Source: Actinacidiphila acididurans (GTDB lineage Bacteria > Actinomycetota > Actinomycetes > Streptomycetales > Streptomycetaceae). Taken from it: a stretch of DNA of 64,000 bases. The position numbers and the translations under genes are program-made. The notes under the pieces are model-generated. The model saw only the letters and a program-made list of their open reading frames with translations, had not been told where the DNA came from and did no database searches. Of this stretch, positions 1 through 9,954 are shown one piece after another. Numbering within the stretch: the stretch's first letter is position 1; each line of letters begins with the position of its first letter. Where the stretch lies: contig NZ_JADKYB010000023.1 in NCBI RefSeq assembly GCF_016918855.1, positions 94,784-158,783 on the forward strand, read 5' to 3'.

Positions 1-314
1 AAATCCAGTAATGATTGAGTAATATCCGGTAACTTTCCGGTGATGTGCGCAGCCGTCAAAACGGACAGTTGTGACTCCTGTCTCACGCTGTGTGGTCTCT
101 GTGGGCCTTTTGCTGGTAGTTCGTCCGGTTCTGATCGGCTGGTTGACCACTGGATGGCAAAAGGCGTGGAATCCCCGGTCGGCTGAGCATGTGTGCTCTG
201 CACGCGTGTTTCCTGGCCCTGGGGGTTGTTTTGAGCGGCATACGTTGACGCGTGCCGTATTCCGTAGGGTCTGGTTCCGGCTGCCTTTCTGCTGGTCGAG
301 ACTGGAGATTGGTC
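1..314. other. 5' flank of the RHS gene, no gene seen
   Basis: No convincing coding region lies here. The first 60 bases are clearly less GC-rich than the rest of the window and include a CCGG-taacttt-CCGG inverted repeat (about 27-41). This suits a promoter or upstream regulatory region for the RHS gene. I cannot place -35 and -10 boxes with confidence. A GGAG ribosome binding site at about 304-307 serves the ATG at 315. Confidence 0.4.
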
Positions 315-3300
315 ATGCGGACGCAGTGGATGAGATGGGTTGCCACCATGGTGGCGACCGGTGGGTTATTGACATCGTTGGCATACGTTCCGGCGGCCGT
401 CGCGCAGACGCCCGCGAAGGCTGGCGCGGGCCCGGATGTGTCGGTGCCGAAACTGCGGCACGGGCATGTGCACAAGCCGCCGCGGGGGCCGGAGGAGGCG
501 ATCGCGGACCGGCAGAAGCTCCCGCCGGGGAAGAAGGCGGCGCCAGCGCACCGGGTGAAGGAGCTGACGGGGCAGCGCACGTCGTCGGCGCGGTTCTGGC
601 GGATGTCGGACGGCACGACGCAGGCCGAGGTGTCGTCGGCGCCGGAGTCGTACAAGTCCGGCGGCGGCTGGAAGTCGATCGACACGAGGGTGGGTGCCTC
701 GGCCCGCAAGGGCTTCCCGCTGGCGAACACCTCGAACCTGGCGCGGACGTATTTCGGCGGTTCCAGCGGGCAGTTGGTGCGGTTCGAGGCGGATGCCTCG
801 CATGCGGTGACGCTGGGCCTGGAGGGCGCGCCGGCGTCGCTCAAGCCGCAGGCCAAGGGCGACACGGTCACCTACCGCGGGGTGCTGCCGGGCACGGACG
901 CCGATTACCGGGTCGGTGCCGGGGCCCTGAAGGAGGATTTGGTCCTCGCGAGCAATCCGGCCGGCCCGGTGTCGTACACCTTCGACCTCAATACGCAGGG
1001 TTTGACGCCGAAGCAGCAGCCTGATGGTGCGATCTGGCTGTACGGGGGTGACGAAACGGGCCGGCCGCGGGTGGTGATTCCGGCGGCGGTGATGTTCCAG
1101 GCCCCGGCGAACGCCGATTCGGCGGTGGCGGACCTCACGCACGGGGCGGTGTCGCAGAAGCTGACCCGCGACGGCGGGCGGTGGCGGATCACGCTGACGC
1201 CGGATGCGAAGTGGCTGGCGGCGCCCGGGCGGCGCTTCCCGGTCACGGTCGATCCGACAATCGTGCTGGCGCCGACCCCGTCCACCTCGCAGGACGTGAT
1301 GGTCGACTCCTCCCAGCCGACGACGAACCTGAACGGGACGTGGCAGCTCGGGGTGGGCAAGACGAGTTCGGCTGGAACACTGCGGTCGCTGCTGTACTTC
1401 CCGCTGTCGGGGATCCCGGCGAACACCCCGATCACGTCGGCTCAGCTCGGGGTGTATTTCAACCAGGTCCACACGGCGAACAACACCGCGGTGGAGATCG
1501 AGGCCCACCGGGCCACGACGTCCTGGGACGCCTCGAAGGCCACGTGGAGCAGTGCCAGCGGCCTGTCGGGTGAACTGTCGGGTACGACCGTCCAGTTGGA
1601 CAACGGGGCGGCGGGGACGGCGGCGAAGGGCTCGTGGCCGGCGTCGACGAACACGGCGTACACCCAGTATGCGATCAACCAGACGTACCAGTACAACAAG
1701 GACACCGTGGCGGGGGACACGTACACGTGGCAGCCGACGGTGTCCAAGGCCGGCTCGTACCGGGTGGACGTGCACTCGATCCCGGCGAGCGACCGGGCGA
1801 CGAACGCGCCGTACACCGTGACGTACAACGGCGGCACCTATTCCGGGACGATCGACCAGTCCGCGGGCACGGGCGGGGTGTGGCGGTCGCTGAACAACGG
1901 CAACCCGCTGCCGTTCGCCGCGGGCACCGCGGGCAAGATCGTGCTGGGCGACGGGCCCGCGTCGTCGACGACGTCGGTGATCGCGGACGCGGTGCGGCTG
2001 GTGGAGCCGGGCACGACGGTGACGAAACCGGCCGGCTCCTACGACCAGTGGCACAGCTTCGGTGTGACCGACACGGTGCAGAAGTGGGTCAACGGCACGG
2101 CCGGCAACTACGGGTTCGTGCTGCAGGGCGCGGATGAGTCGAGTACGGCTCCGCTGGGCGGCCCGCTGTACGAGGCGTCGGAGTTCGGGTACGGCGGTGA
2201 GACTGCGACGTATCCGAAGCTGACGATCACCTACGGCACGCCGGGTGTGGCGGTCAACGCGCCGACGGTGATCCACGCGACGGGCGCGGAGCTGTCGTGG
2301 CCTGCGTACACCAACACGACGGGCGATCCGGCCAATGACCTGGCGGAGTACCAGGTGCACCGCTCGGTGTTCCAGGGCTTCACCCCCTCGGCTGCCACGC
2401 TGATCTCTCCCGTGCCGACCGGAACTACCACCTTCACCGACACCACAGCCGTGCCAACACCCGCGGACTCCACCAGTTCCTTCCACGCGGTGTATTACGA
2501 GGTGGCGGTCAAGACCAAGGGCGGGCAGGTCATCGGCGGCCCGGTGCAGCTGACGGAGCTGCCGAAAGCCGGGCAGACCACGCAGATCATCCAGGCCGGG
2601 CAGAGCGACGCCACGCTGTCCTCACTTCAGCCGACCACCGCGCACGACACCATCAGCTCCGACGGGGTGAACCAGAAGTGGCTGGAGGTGGGCAACAACT
2701 CCGCCACCTACGGCACGACCCGGGCGGTGCTGAAGTTCCCCACCTCATCCCTACCGTCGACGGCGCGGGTGCTCAGCGCACAGGTCCAGGCGTGGTCGAC
2801 GATCACCACCAACTCCGGCGGCGGGCAGGCAACCTACGAACTGCACCCGTTGACGAAGGACTTCGACCAGGCGACGGCGACCTGGAATGACGCGAGTTCG
2901 AGCACGCCGTGGACGACAGCCGGCGGTGACTTCTCCGCGTCGGTCTCCGACACGGTCACCTCCATCACCAACGACCCGGTGCGGCACTACTGGAACGCCA
3001 CTTCCCTCGCCCAGAGCTGGGTGACGACACCGTCCTCGAACCACGGAGTGCTGCTGAAGGTCGCCAACGAGTCGACGGCCTCCGGCGCGCAGGAACGCAC
3101 CGTCTTCGCGTCCTCCGAGACCTCCGAGCCTCAGCTTCGGCCGCAGCTCGATGTGACGTACGTAGATGCCACGACGGACTCCACGTATTACGCGCCGTCG
3201 ACGCCGGCGCGGATGACGCCGGGGACGACGTACAACGTCGACGTCACGGTGACCAACACCACCAGCGCCACGTGGAGTGCCGCGAACGAGGTGCTCTCCT

Positions 3301-6300
3301 ATCGGTGGACGCTGCCGGACGGCACGGACGTCACCAACGGCGGAAACCAGATCCAGAGCGCGCTTCCGCAGGACGTCTCGCCCGGCGAGACGGTCACCGT
3401 TCATGCGCAGGTCAAGGCACCCACGAACGCGGACTCGGGGAATCCGACGAACAGCCGCACCGCGTACACGCTGACCTGGGACGCGTACAACACGGCCAAC
3501 AGCACCTGGAACTCCGCTACCGGAGGCGTGCCCGGCCTGGCCCAGGCGGAAACAATCGAGGACCCGACCTCGGACCAAATCGGTCTGGAGCAGTTCTACG
3601 CCTACGCGGGCAAGAACACCGGCTCCGGCTCGACCGTCATGAACAACCTGGCGTCCGGGAACGCGGTGTGGCAGTACAACGCGTTCGCCAATCCGGGGCG
3701 TGGGCTGGGCACTTTTGTGCGGTTCGCGTACAACTCGCTGGACACCTCGGACACGGTGATGGGCCCGGGCTGGTCAGCCCAAGCCAGCGCTCCCATTCGC
3801 CTTGGCGCCGCGCTGGACTTCCACCCCAATCCGAATCCGACGACCGTGACTCTGGTCGACGGTGACGGTACGTCGTCGGTGTTCACCAAGCAGGCGGACG
3901 GCTCGTGGAAGGCCCCGGCCGGTGTCCACTATCTGCTGGCGGCGCAGGACGCGGCGAACTGCACGCCGGACAAGGACGACGCGTCCGACGCGTGGGTGAT
4001 GACGCAGCCGGACGGGACGCGGTTCTTCTACGACTGCGAGGGCTATCCGACCTCGATCGTGGACAAGAACGGCAACACCGAGACGTTCACGTACGCCACC
4101 CGTAAGTCGAACAACGCCCCGCGCAAGTTCCTGCAATACATTACCGACCCCGCGGGCCGGCAGACGCTGACCGTCACCTATTACAACAAGGGCGACGCGT
4201 ACTCGTACGTCGACGACAACGGTGTGGTGCAGTCGGGCACGAACCTGACGAACCCGAAGATCATCGACCATGTCGCGTCGATGACAGCTCTGGGTGACGG
4301 TACGAACCCGGCGCGGAAGATCACGTTCCTGTACACCACGCAGGGGCTGATGGCGCAGCTCACCGACGGTGCGGGTTCCTCGCAGCCGAAGGTGTTCGGC
4401 TTCACCTACGACGCCACGCAGGGCACCAAGAACGTCAAGCTGGTGAAGATCACCGACCCGCGGCAGCACGCCACACAGCTCGCGTACTACGCCCCGCAGG
4501 CCGGCGACAACCCGAAGTACCACTGGTGGACCAAGACCGTCACCGACCGGCTGAACAACGGCACCGGCTTCTCGTACGCGCAGGACGCGTCGAACAGTGC
4601 CTTCACCGACACCACGGTCACTGATGCCCTGCAGCAGGCGACCACGTACGTCACGGACGACTTCGCGCGGCCGGTGCAGACCACGAACGCCAAGTCACAG
4701 GTGACGAAGCTGTCGTGGGACGCGGACAACAACGTGACCCAGCTGGTCGAGGACAACGGGGCCACAACCAAGTGGACCTACGACCCCAAGACCGGTTATC
4801 CGCTGACGACGCAGGACGCCGAGGCGGTCAAGAACGGCTGGCCGGCGACGCAGTACACGTACCAGACGCGACTGGACGGCTACAGCGCGGACCTGTACAC
4901 CAAGACCTCGCCCGAGGGCCGGGAATGGCAGTTCGGCTACGACAGCTTCGGCAACCTCACCTCGGTCACCGATCCCAAGGGCGTCTCCACCGCCACCGCG
5001 GGTGACTACACCACGAGCTACACGTACGACTCCTTCGGTGAGCTGAAGACCGCGACCGACGCCAACCAGCACACCACCACCTACAGCGACTTCGACCCGA
5101 ACGGCTACCCGAAGACAACGACGGGACCCGCGCCGTACAACAAGCCGTCCACCACGGCCTACGGCCCGCTGGGCCAGGTGCTCTCCGTCACCGACCAGCT
5201 CGGCCACACCACGACGCAGACCTACGACGTCTACGGTCGGCCACTGGTGAAGAAGGTCCCCAAGGACCAAGCGAGCGGCGTCTACATCACCACCCCGGCG
5301 CCGGTGTACGACGCGAACGACAACGTCACCCAGGCCACCGGCCCCAACGGCGCCGTCTCCACCGCGGTGTACGACGAGGCGGACCAGGTCACGTCGGCAA
5401 CCGCGCCGAAGGACCACACCACCGACCCGGACCGGACGACCTCGTACACGTACGACACCATCGGTGAGCTGAAGACCACCACGGAGCCCAAGGGCACCAT
5501 CACCACCACCGATACGACTGACTACGTCACCACCAACAGCTACGACTCCATCGGTGAGCTGACCGACGTCACCAACGCCAATGGCGACAAGATCAGTTAC
5601 CAGTACGACAACGTCGGCAACGCCACCTATGTCATCGACCCGGTCAAGAACAAGACGACCGACACCACCGACTACACGACGAAGACCGACTACGACTTCG
5701 ACCACCGCCCGTACCAGGTGACGGATGCAGCGGGGAAGGTGACCAAGACCGGGTACGACAAGGACGGCCTGGCCACCACCAGCACGGACGCGGACAACAA
5801 CACCACCACGACGTCGTACGACGAGCGCGGGAAGGTCGTCCAGGTCCAGGCCCCGTACCAGGGCAGCGCGGGTTCCCCGACGTACCGGGTGACGAAGTAC
5901 GACTACGACCAGGTCGGCAACCAGACCAAGGTGTACTCGCCGCGGGCGAATGCGGCGGGCAGTACGACGGCGTTCGTCCGCCAGACGGTGTACGACGAGC
6001 TGAACCGGCCGAAGGAGACGATTCAGCCGTACGACCCGGCCGACGCCACGTACAACCACCCGGTCTCCACGTACACGTACTACGACGACGCGGGGCGGGT
6101 GACGAAGACCTCCGCGCCGCCCTCCAGCGGCCAGAGCATCCGCAACGACACCACGTACACCTACTGGGACGATGGCCAGGCCAGGACGTCCACCGACCCA
6201 TGGGACATCACCACCGCCTACGACTACAACGAACTGGGCCAGCAGACCGCACGCACCCTGTACTCCGCGGGCAGCGTGAGCGTGGCCGGCAACGGCACCC

Positions 6301-9041
6301 TGACCGCCACGCCGGGCTCGTCGTCGCGGACGATGAGCTGGTCGTACTACCCCGACGGGTCGCTGTCCTCGCGCAGTGACGACGGTGTGCCGGTGGGGCT
6401 GGCGACGGAGCTGGTCGACAACTCCGACACCCAAAACATCTCGTCCACGGGCACGTGGGCCACCGGGAGCACGGGCAGCGATCACCAAGGCTATGACTAC
6501 CGTACCCACGCCGCCGGCACGGGTACGGACGCCTTCACCTGGCAGCTCGATGTACCCCAGGACGGTACGTACACGCTGTACGCCCGCTATCCGCAGGTCA
6601 CAGGTGCTTCCACCGCCGCGGTCTATACCCTGCACCACGACGACGGCACCACCACGACCAGCACCGTCGACCAGACCAAGGACACCGGCACTTGGGTCTC
6701 GCTGGGGTCGGCCACTTTCAAGCAGGGCAACACCTCGTCCCTGTCCCTGGCGCAGAACGCCGGCGGCACGGTGGTGGCGGACGCGGTGAAGCTCGTCCGC
6801 AACAACAGCACCGACACCGACAACGAGAAGCACGCCTTCGCCTACTCCTACGACCCGAACGGCAACCTGACCTCGATCGCGGACTCTTCGCCGGGCGCGG
6901 CCGTGGACACGTACGGGATCGACTACACCGGCCTGGACCAGGTGCAGAAGGTCACCGAATCCGCGGGCAGCACGGAGAAGACCCACACCGCGTACACCTA
7001 CGACCCGGACGGGCAGCCGGCGACCGTCGACCACCCCGGGCAGTACTCCGCCTACACCTACGACCTGCGTGAGCTCGCCCAGACGGTGAAGGTCGGCACC
7101 TCTTCGACGGACTCCTCGCCGAAAGTCACCTCCTACACGTACACCCCGCGCGGGCAGCAGCTGAGGCAGACCAAGGCCAACGGCAACACGGTCGACTACA
7201 CCTACTGGCCCTCCGGCGAGGTCAACACCCAGACGGAGAAGACCTCCACCGGCACTCCGGTCGACAGCCACACCCTGACCTGGGACGCGGACGGCAACAA
7301 GGCCGAGGACGTCGCGAGCAAACAGAACGCCGACAACCACGCGGCGTACCTGAACTCCACCACCGACTACACCTACGACCCGGTGGACCGGCTGGCGAAG
7401 GCGGTGAAGACCGGCAACGGGGCCGAGACCGAGACGTATGTCCACGACGACAACGCCAACGTCATCTCCCAGAGCGTCGCCGGCGCCGCGACCACCTTCA
7501 CCTACGACCGCAACCGGCTGCTGTCCTCCGCCTCCGGCGGAGTCAGCGCGGCCTACAACTACGACCCCTACGGCCGCCTGGACACCGTCACCAGCCAGGG
7601 AACGGTCGTCGAACGCAACACCTACGACGGGTTCGACCACGTCACCCAGAACACCAAGCTCGGCACCGGTGGGGTGAGCACCACCACCAGCTACACCTAC
7701 GACCCGCTGGACCGCACCGCCAGCGAAACCGTGGGCGGCAAGACCACCGACTTCTCCTACCTGGGCCTGTCCGACCAGGTCCTGGACGAGACGGTCGCCG
7801 GCCAGCTCACCAAGTCCTACCAGTACAGCCCCTGGGGCGAACGCCTCTCCCAGGTCACCCACAACACCGACGGCACCACCTCCGACGCCTACTACGGTTA
7901 CAACAGCCACACCGACGTCGAGACCCTGACCGACTCCACCGGCCAGACCAAGGCCACCTACGGCTACACCGCCTACGGCTCCAACGACACCTCCGAGTTC
8001 ACGGGCATCGACAAGCCCGACACCCAGGACCCGACCAAGCAGCCCTACAACGCCTACCGCTTCAACGCCAAGCGCTGGGACCAGACCTCCGGCACCTACG
8101 ACATGGGCTTCCGGAACTACGACCCGGGCCTGAACACCTTCACCACCAGGGACATGTACAACGGCGCCCTCGCCGACGCCAACCTGTCCACCGACCCACT
8201 CACCGGCAACCGCTACGCCTTCGCCAGTGGCAACCCCGTCACCAGTATCGAACTCGACGGGCACGACAACTGGTGGGCGGACCCCAGCATGAATAAGCCG
8301 ACGTCCTCGGACGCGAAGCCCATTTCGCAGGGGCTGGCCAACTCCGAGGGGCTCGGTGCGAACTGCAACGCGAGCAATTGTTCGGACTATGATCCCGAGG
8401 CGAATCCGAATTACGCCACCAAAGCTGCCGCGGACGCCCTGGCAGCTGAGCAGCAGTATGCGGAAGACCGGTACATCCGCAAGATCGACGGCAAGAACTC
8501 CGTCTCGGGGGCCATCGCCGTCTATGACGAGGGCTTGGAGAAGCAACAGTGGCTCGACGCCGCCGGGCGCGTCCGTGCTGGAGTACTCGCCCAGTTGAAC
8601 AAGCTCCGGGACGACGGTCTGCTCTCCCCGAACCAGTACAACCGGTTCAGCACTATTTCCATCGCCTGGGACGAGAAGAAGAAGGTGATCTACTGGGGCC
8701 TTCTGAAGTCTCCGCGCAGGGGCAGCAGCCCGTATTGCGCCGAGGACCTCTGTGAACAGGAGGCGGTCAAGAACGGCTCGGCCAAGGAGGATCTGCAGTA
8801 CGACAGGACATTCCGTCCTCGCGGTGGCGAGGAAGTGGACATCTGCGTCCGTTGCCAGAGCACACGTATGCTGGAGCAGTTCGAGGCATCAGGCGCAAAA
8901 CTGGAGGCCGGTGGGAGGCTGGCACTTCAGCGAGGCATCCTCGGCTCCACAGGTGTGGACGCGGGGGAAGACGCGCTCGAATCCGAGTTGCAAGCCGAGT
9001 CCATGGCTGAAGGAATGACAATGGGGCTTGACGACGAGTGA
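315..9041 (+). CDS. Secreted RHS/YD-repeat polymorphic toxin (WapA-like), probable deaminase tip
   Basis: Predicted 2908-residue secreted protein. The ATG at 315 (MRTQWMRW...) was chosen over an in-frame ATG at 252 because it has GGAG at 304-307 and opens a signal peptide ending near AAVAQT. Seen in order: a DNRLRE-type beta domain (about 322-642) interrupted by a golvesin-like domain (about 459-567); a second DNRLRE domain (about 759-952); an RHS N-terminal region; long YD repeats (about 1232-2646) with another golvesin-like domain inside (about 2034-2164); and the RHS core end (RNYDPGLNTFTTRD ... LDGH, about 2592-2651). The last 257 residues are a variable tip with C2808-A-E2810 and C2844-V-R-C2847, the zinc and catalytic pattern of deaminase-superfamily toxins. 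In this family the YD cage encloses the tip, which is released into rivals. Tip codon use looks less GC-biased than the core, as in swapped tips. The deaminase call is inference. Confidence 0.85.
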   Translation: MRTQWMRWVATMVATGGLLTSLAYVPAAVAQTPAKAGAGPDVSVPKLRHGHVHKPPRGPEEAIADRQKLPPGKKAAPAHRVKELTGQRTSSARFWRMSDGTTQAEVSSAPESYKSGGGWKSIDTRVGASARKGFPLANTSNLARTYFGGSSGQLVRFEADASHAVTLGLEGAPASLKPQAKGDTVTYRGVLPGTDADYRVGAGALKEDLVLASNPAGPVSYTFDLNTQGLTPKQQPDGAIWLYGGDETGRPRVVIPAAVMFQAPANADSAVADLTHGAVSQKLTRDGGRWRITLTPDAKWLAAPGRRFPVTVDPTIVLAPTPSTSQDVMVDSSQPTTNLNGTWQLGVGKTSSAGTLRSLLYFPLSGIPANTPITSAQLGVYFNQVHTANNTAVEIEAHRATTSWDASKATWSSASGLSGELSGTTVQLDNGAAGTAAKGSWPASTNTAYTQYAINQTYQYNKDTVAGDTYTWQPTVSKAGSYRVDVHSIPASDRATNAPYTVTYNGGTYSGTIDQSAGTGGVWRSLNNGNPLPFAAGTAGKIVLGDGPASSTTSVIADAVRLVEPGTTVTKPAGSYDQWHSFGVTDTVQKWVNGTAGNYGFVLQGADESSTAPLGGPLYEASEFGYGGETATYPKLTITYGTPGVAVNAPTVIHATGAELSWPAYTNTTGDPANDLAEYQVHRSVFQGFTPSAATLISPVPTGTTTFTDTTAVPTPADSTSSFHAVYYEVAVKTKGGQVIGGPVQLTELPKAGQTTQIIQAGQSDATLSSLQPTTAHDTISSDGVNQKWLEVGNNSATYGTTRAVLKFPTSSLPSTARVLSAQVQAWSTITTNSGGGQATYELHPLTKDFDQATATWNDASSSTPWTTAGGDFSASVSDTVTSITNDPVRHYWNATSLAQSWVTTPSSNHGVLLKVANESTASGAQERTVFASSETSEPQLRPQLDVTYVDATTDSTYYAPSTPARMTPGTTYNVDVTVTNTTSATWSAANEVLSYRWTLPDGTDVTNGGNQIQSALPQDVSPGETVTVHAQVKAPTNADSGNPTNSRTAYTLTWDAYNTANSTWNSATGGVPGLAQAETIEDPTSDQIGLEQFYAYAGKNTGSGSTVMNNLASGNAVWQYNAFANPGRGLGTFVRFAYNSLDTSDTVMGPGWSAQASAPIRLGAALDFHPNPNPTTVTLVDGDGTSSVFTKQADGSWKAPAGVHYLLAAQDAANCTPDKDDASDAWVMTQPDGTRFFYDCEGYPTSIVDKNGNTETFTYATRKSNNAPRKFLQYITDPAGRQTLTVTYYNKGDAYSYVDDNGVVQSGTNLTNPKIIDHVASMTALGDGTNPARKITFLYTTQGLMAQLTDGAGSSQPKVFGFTYDATQGTKNVKLVKITDPRQHATQLAYYAPQAGDNPKYHWWTKTVTDRLNNGTGFSYAQDASNSAFTDTTVTDALQQATTYVTDDFARPVQTTNAKSQVTKLSWDADNNVTQLVEDNGATTKWTYDPKTGYPLTTQDAEAVKNGWPATQYTYQTRLDGYSADLYTKTSPEGREWQFGYDSFGNLTSVTDPKGVSTATAGDYTTSYTYDSFGELKTATDANQHTTTYSDFDPNGYPKTTTGPAPYNKPSTTAYGPLGQVLSVTDQLGHTTTQTYDVYGRPLVKKVPKDQASGVYITTPAPVYDANDNVTQATGPNGAVSTAVYDEADQVTSATAPKDHTTDPDRTTSYTYDTIGELKTTTEPKGTITTTDTTDYVTTNSYDSIGELTDVTNANGDKISYQYDNVGNATYVIDPVKNKTTDTTDYTTKTDYDFDHRPYQVTDAAGKVTKTGYDKDGLATTSTDADNNTTTTSYDERGKVVQVQAPYQGSAGSPTYRVTKYDYDQVGNQTKVYSPRANAAGSTTAFVRQTVYDELNRPKETIQPYDPADATYNHPVSTYTYYDDAGRVTKTSAPPSSGQSIRNDTTYTYWDDGQARTSTDPWDITTAYDYNELGQQTARTLYSAGSVSVAGNGTLTATPGSSSRTMSWSYYPDGSLSSRSDDGVPVGLATELVDNSDTQNISSTGTWATGSTGSDHQGYDYRTHAAGTGTDAFTWQLDVPQDGTYTLYARYPQVTGASTAAVYTLHHDDGTTTTSTVDQTKDTGTWVSLGSATFKQGNTSSLSLAQNAGGTVVADAVKLVRNNSTDTDNEKHAFAYSYDPNGNLTSIADSSPGAAVDTYGIDYTGLDQVQKVTESAGSTEKTHTAYTYDPDGQPATVDHPGQYSAYTYDLRELAQTVKVGTSSTDSSPKVTSYTYTPRGQQLRQTKANGNTVDYTYWPSGEVNTQTEKTSTGTPVDSHTLTWDADGNKAEDVASKQNADNHAAYLNSTTDYTYDPVDRLAKAVKTGNGAETETYVHDDNANVISQSVAGAATTFTYDRNRLLSSASGGVSAAYNYDPYGRLDTVTSQGTVVERNTYDGFDHVTQNTKLGTGGVSTTTSYTYDPLDRTASETVGGKTTDFSYLGLSDQVLDETVAGQLTKSYQYSPWGERLSQVTHNTDGTTSDAYYGYNSHTDVETLTDSTGQTKATYGYTAYGSNDTSEFTGIDKPDTQDPTKQPYNAYRFNAKRWDQTSGTYDMGFRNYDPGLNTFTTRDMYNGALADANLSTDPLTGNRYAFASGNPVTSIELDGHDNWWADPSMNKPTSSDAKPISQGLANSEGLGANCNASNCSDYDPEANPNYATKAAADALAAEQQYAEDRYIRKIDGKNSVSGAIAVYDEGLEKQQWLDAAGRVRAGVLAQLNKLRDDGLLSPNQYNRFSTISIAWDEKKKVIYWGLLKSPRRGSSPYCAEDLCEQEAVKNGSAKEDLQYDRTFRPRGGEEVDICVRCQSTRMLEQFEASGAKLEAGGRLALQRGILGSTGVDAGEDALESELQAESMAEGMTMGLDDE

Positions 9042-9055
9042 CCGGTGCCATATGA

Positions 9056-9115
9056 CCGCGGGGCGCCTGGGAGTACTCGGGCGCCCCGCGGGCCTGACCG
9101 CGTTCACCGCGGTCA
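9056..9115. terminator. Two tandem hairpins between convergent genes
   Basis: A perfect 12-bp hairpin, CCGCGGGGCGCC at 9056-9067 with its complement at 9080-9091, is followed by an 8-bp hairpin, TGACCGCG at 9095-9102 with its complement at 9108-9115. They sit between the RHS stop and the stop of the opposing gene at 9118, so they can serve both strands. There is no T-tract, as is common in actinomycetes. Confidence 0.7.
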
Positions 9116-9117
9116 AC

Positions 9118-9615
9118 TCATTCGCGCGTTTCGGGCGCCAGGCCACGCACAAGCCGAAAACCGTCCGAAACAGGGTGGTTCGCTTCGGAGAAGGACCAGT
9201 CGTCGCTTCCTGCACTGCTGATCACGGGTCGTCGCAGAACGTCCTCGAACCAACTGGCGGCGATGCGGCCCAGCTCCTGCGGGGACCCGGTGGCCTCGAG
9301 CGGCCGCACGAACGTACTGTCCTTCGGCGCGTAGGTCTGGCTGTGTACCTCTGTGCAGAGCAGGGTGTTTCCGACCAAGCACGCGCCGAGTGTCAGCAGA
9401 ACTCTGTGTTCCGTCAAGTCGCTCACGTCCACGATGAGACGCAGCTCCACTTCGCCGTCCTCTTCGATGTCTTCTTCGTCGTCGTAGACGAGAACGATGG
9501 TGTGATTCGGCGGGCAATCGGGCCAGCTTCGGGCATGAGTCCGTACCGTGTCCACGAATGATTTCTGGGTGCCGTCCAGATCTGCATCGGAAACATCAAA
9601 CCATTCATCATGCAT
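9118..9615 (-). CDS. Hypothetical acidic protein, candidate immunity protein
   Basis: A 165-residue soluble protein without signal peptide or membrane segment. I do not recognise the family. It is acidic, with a run DDEEDIEEDGE near residues 45-55, and ends in an alpha-helical-looking half (SPQELGRIAASWFEDVLRRPV). Acidic proteins of this size next to an RHS toxin gene are often the cognate immunity protein. Here, however, the gene is convergent with the RHS gene rather than co-directional, which weakens the link. The ATG at 9615 is preceded by a GTGGGG stretch. The upstream small ORF (9625-9954) ends 9 bases before it on the same strand, so the two may be co-transcribed. Confidence 0.7.
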   Translation of the reverse strand: MHDEWFDVSDADLDGTQKSFVDTVRTHARSWPDCPPNHTIVLVYDDEEDIEEDGEVELRLIVDVSDLTEHRVLLTLGACLVGNTLLCTEVHSQTYAPKDSTFVRPLEATGSPQELGRIAASWFEDVLRRPVISSAGSDDWSFSEANHPVSDGFRLVRGLAPETRE

Positions 9616-9624
9616 TACCCCACA

Positions 9625-9954
9625 CTACTGGACGCCATCTGACGGCGTCCCCTCTGGCCGCAGGACCAAGCTCTCGATCGGCGTGATGGTGCCCTTCGCC
9701 GTGCGGCGCGTTCCCTTCGCCGCGGTCGTGAGCCCGCTTCCCGTCAGCCGACCGGTCCATGTCCGCGGGGCGTGGCTATGCATCTGCTCGGTGTTCGGAT
9801 CGCGCCCCCGCATGTACAGATCGCACAGCACCGTCAGCTCCGCGCCGGCATTCAGGTCCCCCCAGTTGCCGACACACCCGGGCCAGCGGGGCATCGGCGG
9901 CCACGGCTCGGCGGGAGCGGGCAACACGGCGGGGCGGCTTCCTCGGTACATCAC
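9625..9954 (-). CDS. Small hypothetical protein
   Basis: A possible 109-residue protein on the same strand as the acidic gene that follows 9 bases later. The C-terminal half (RTWTGRLTGSGLTTAAKGTRRTAKGTITPIESLVL) has ordinary amino-acid composition and reads like a real domain. The N-terminus is proline-rich and may be over-extended; an internal ATG near MRGRDP is possible. I do not recognise the family. The spacing suggests an operon with the candidate immunity gene. Confidence 0.45.
   Translation of the reverse strand: MMYRGSRPAVLPAPAEPWPPMPRWPGCVGNWGDLNAGAELTVLCDLYMRGRDPNTEQMHSHAPRTWTGRLTGSGLTTAAKGTRRTAKGTITPIESLVLRPEGTPSDGVQ

Noticed and set aside
4695..8546. 1283-codon minus-strand frame within the RHS gene
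   Set aside because: It is an antisense shadow of the YD repeats, rich in Val/Gly/Arg, with no start context or domain.
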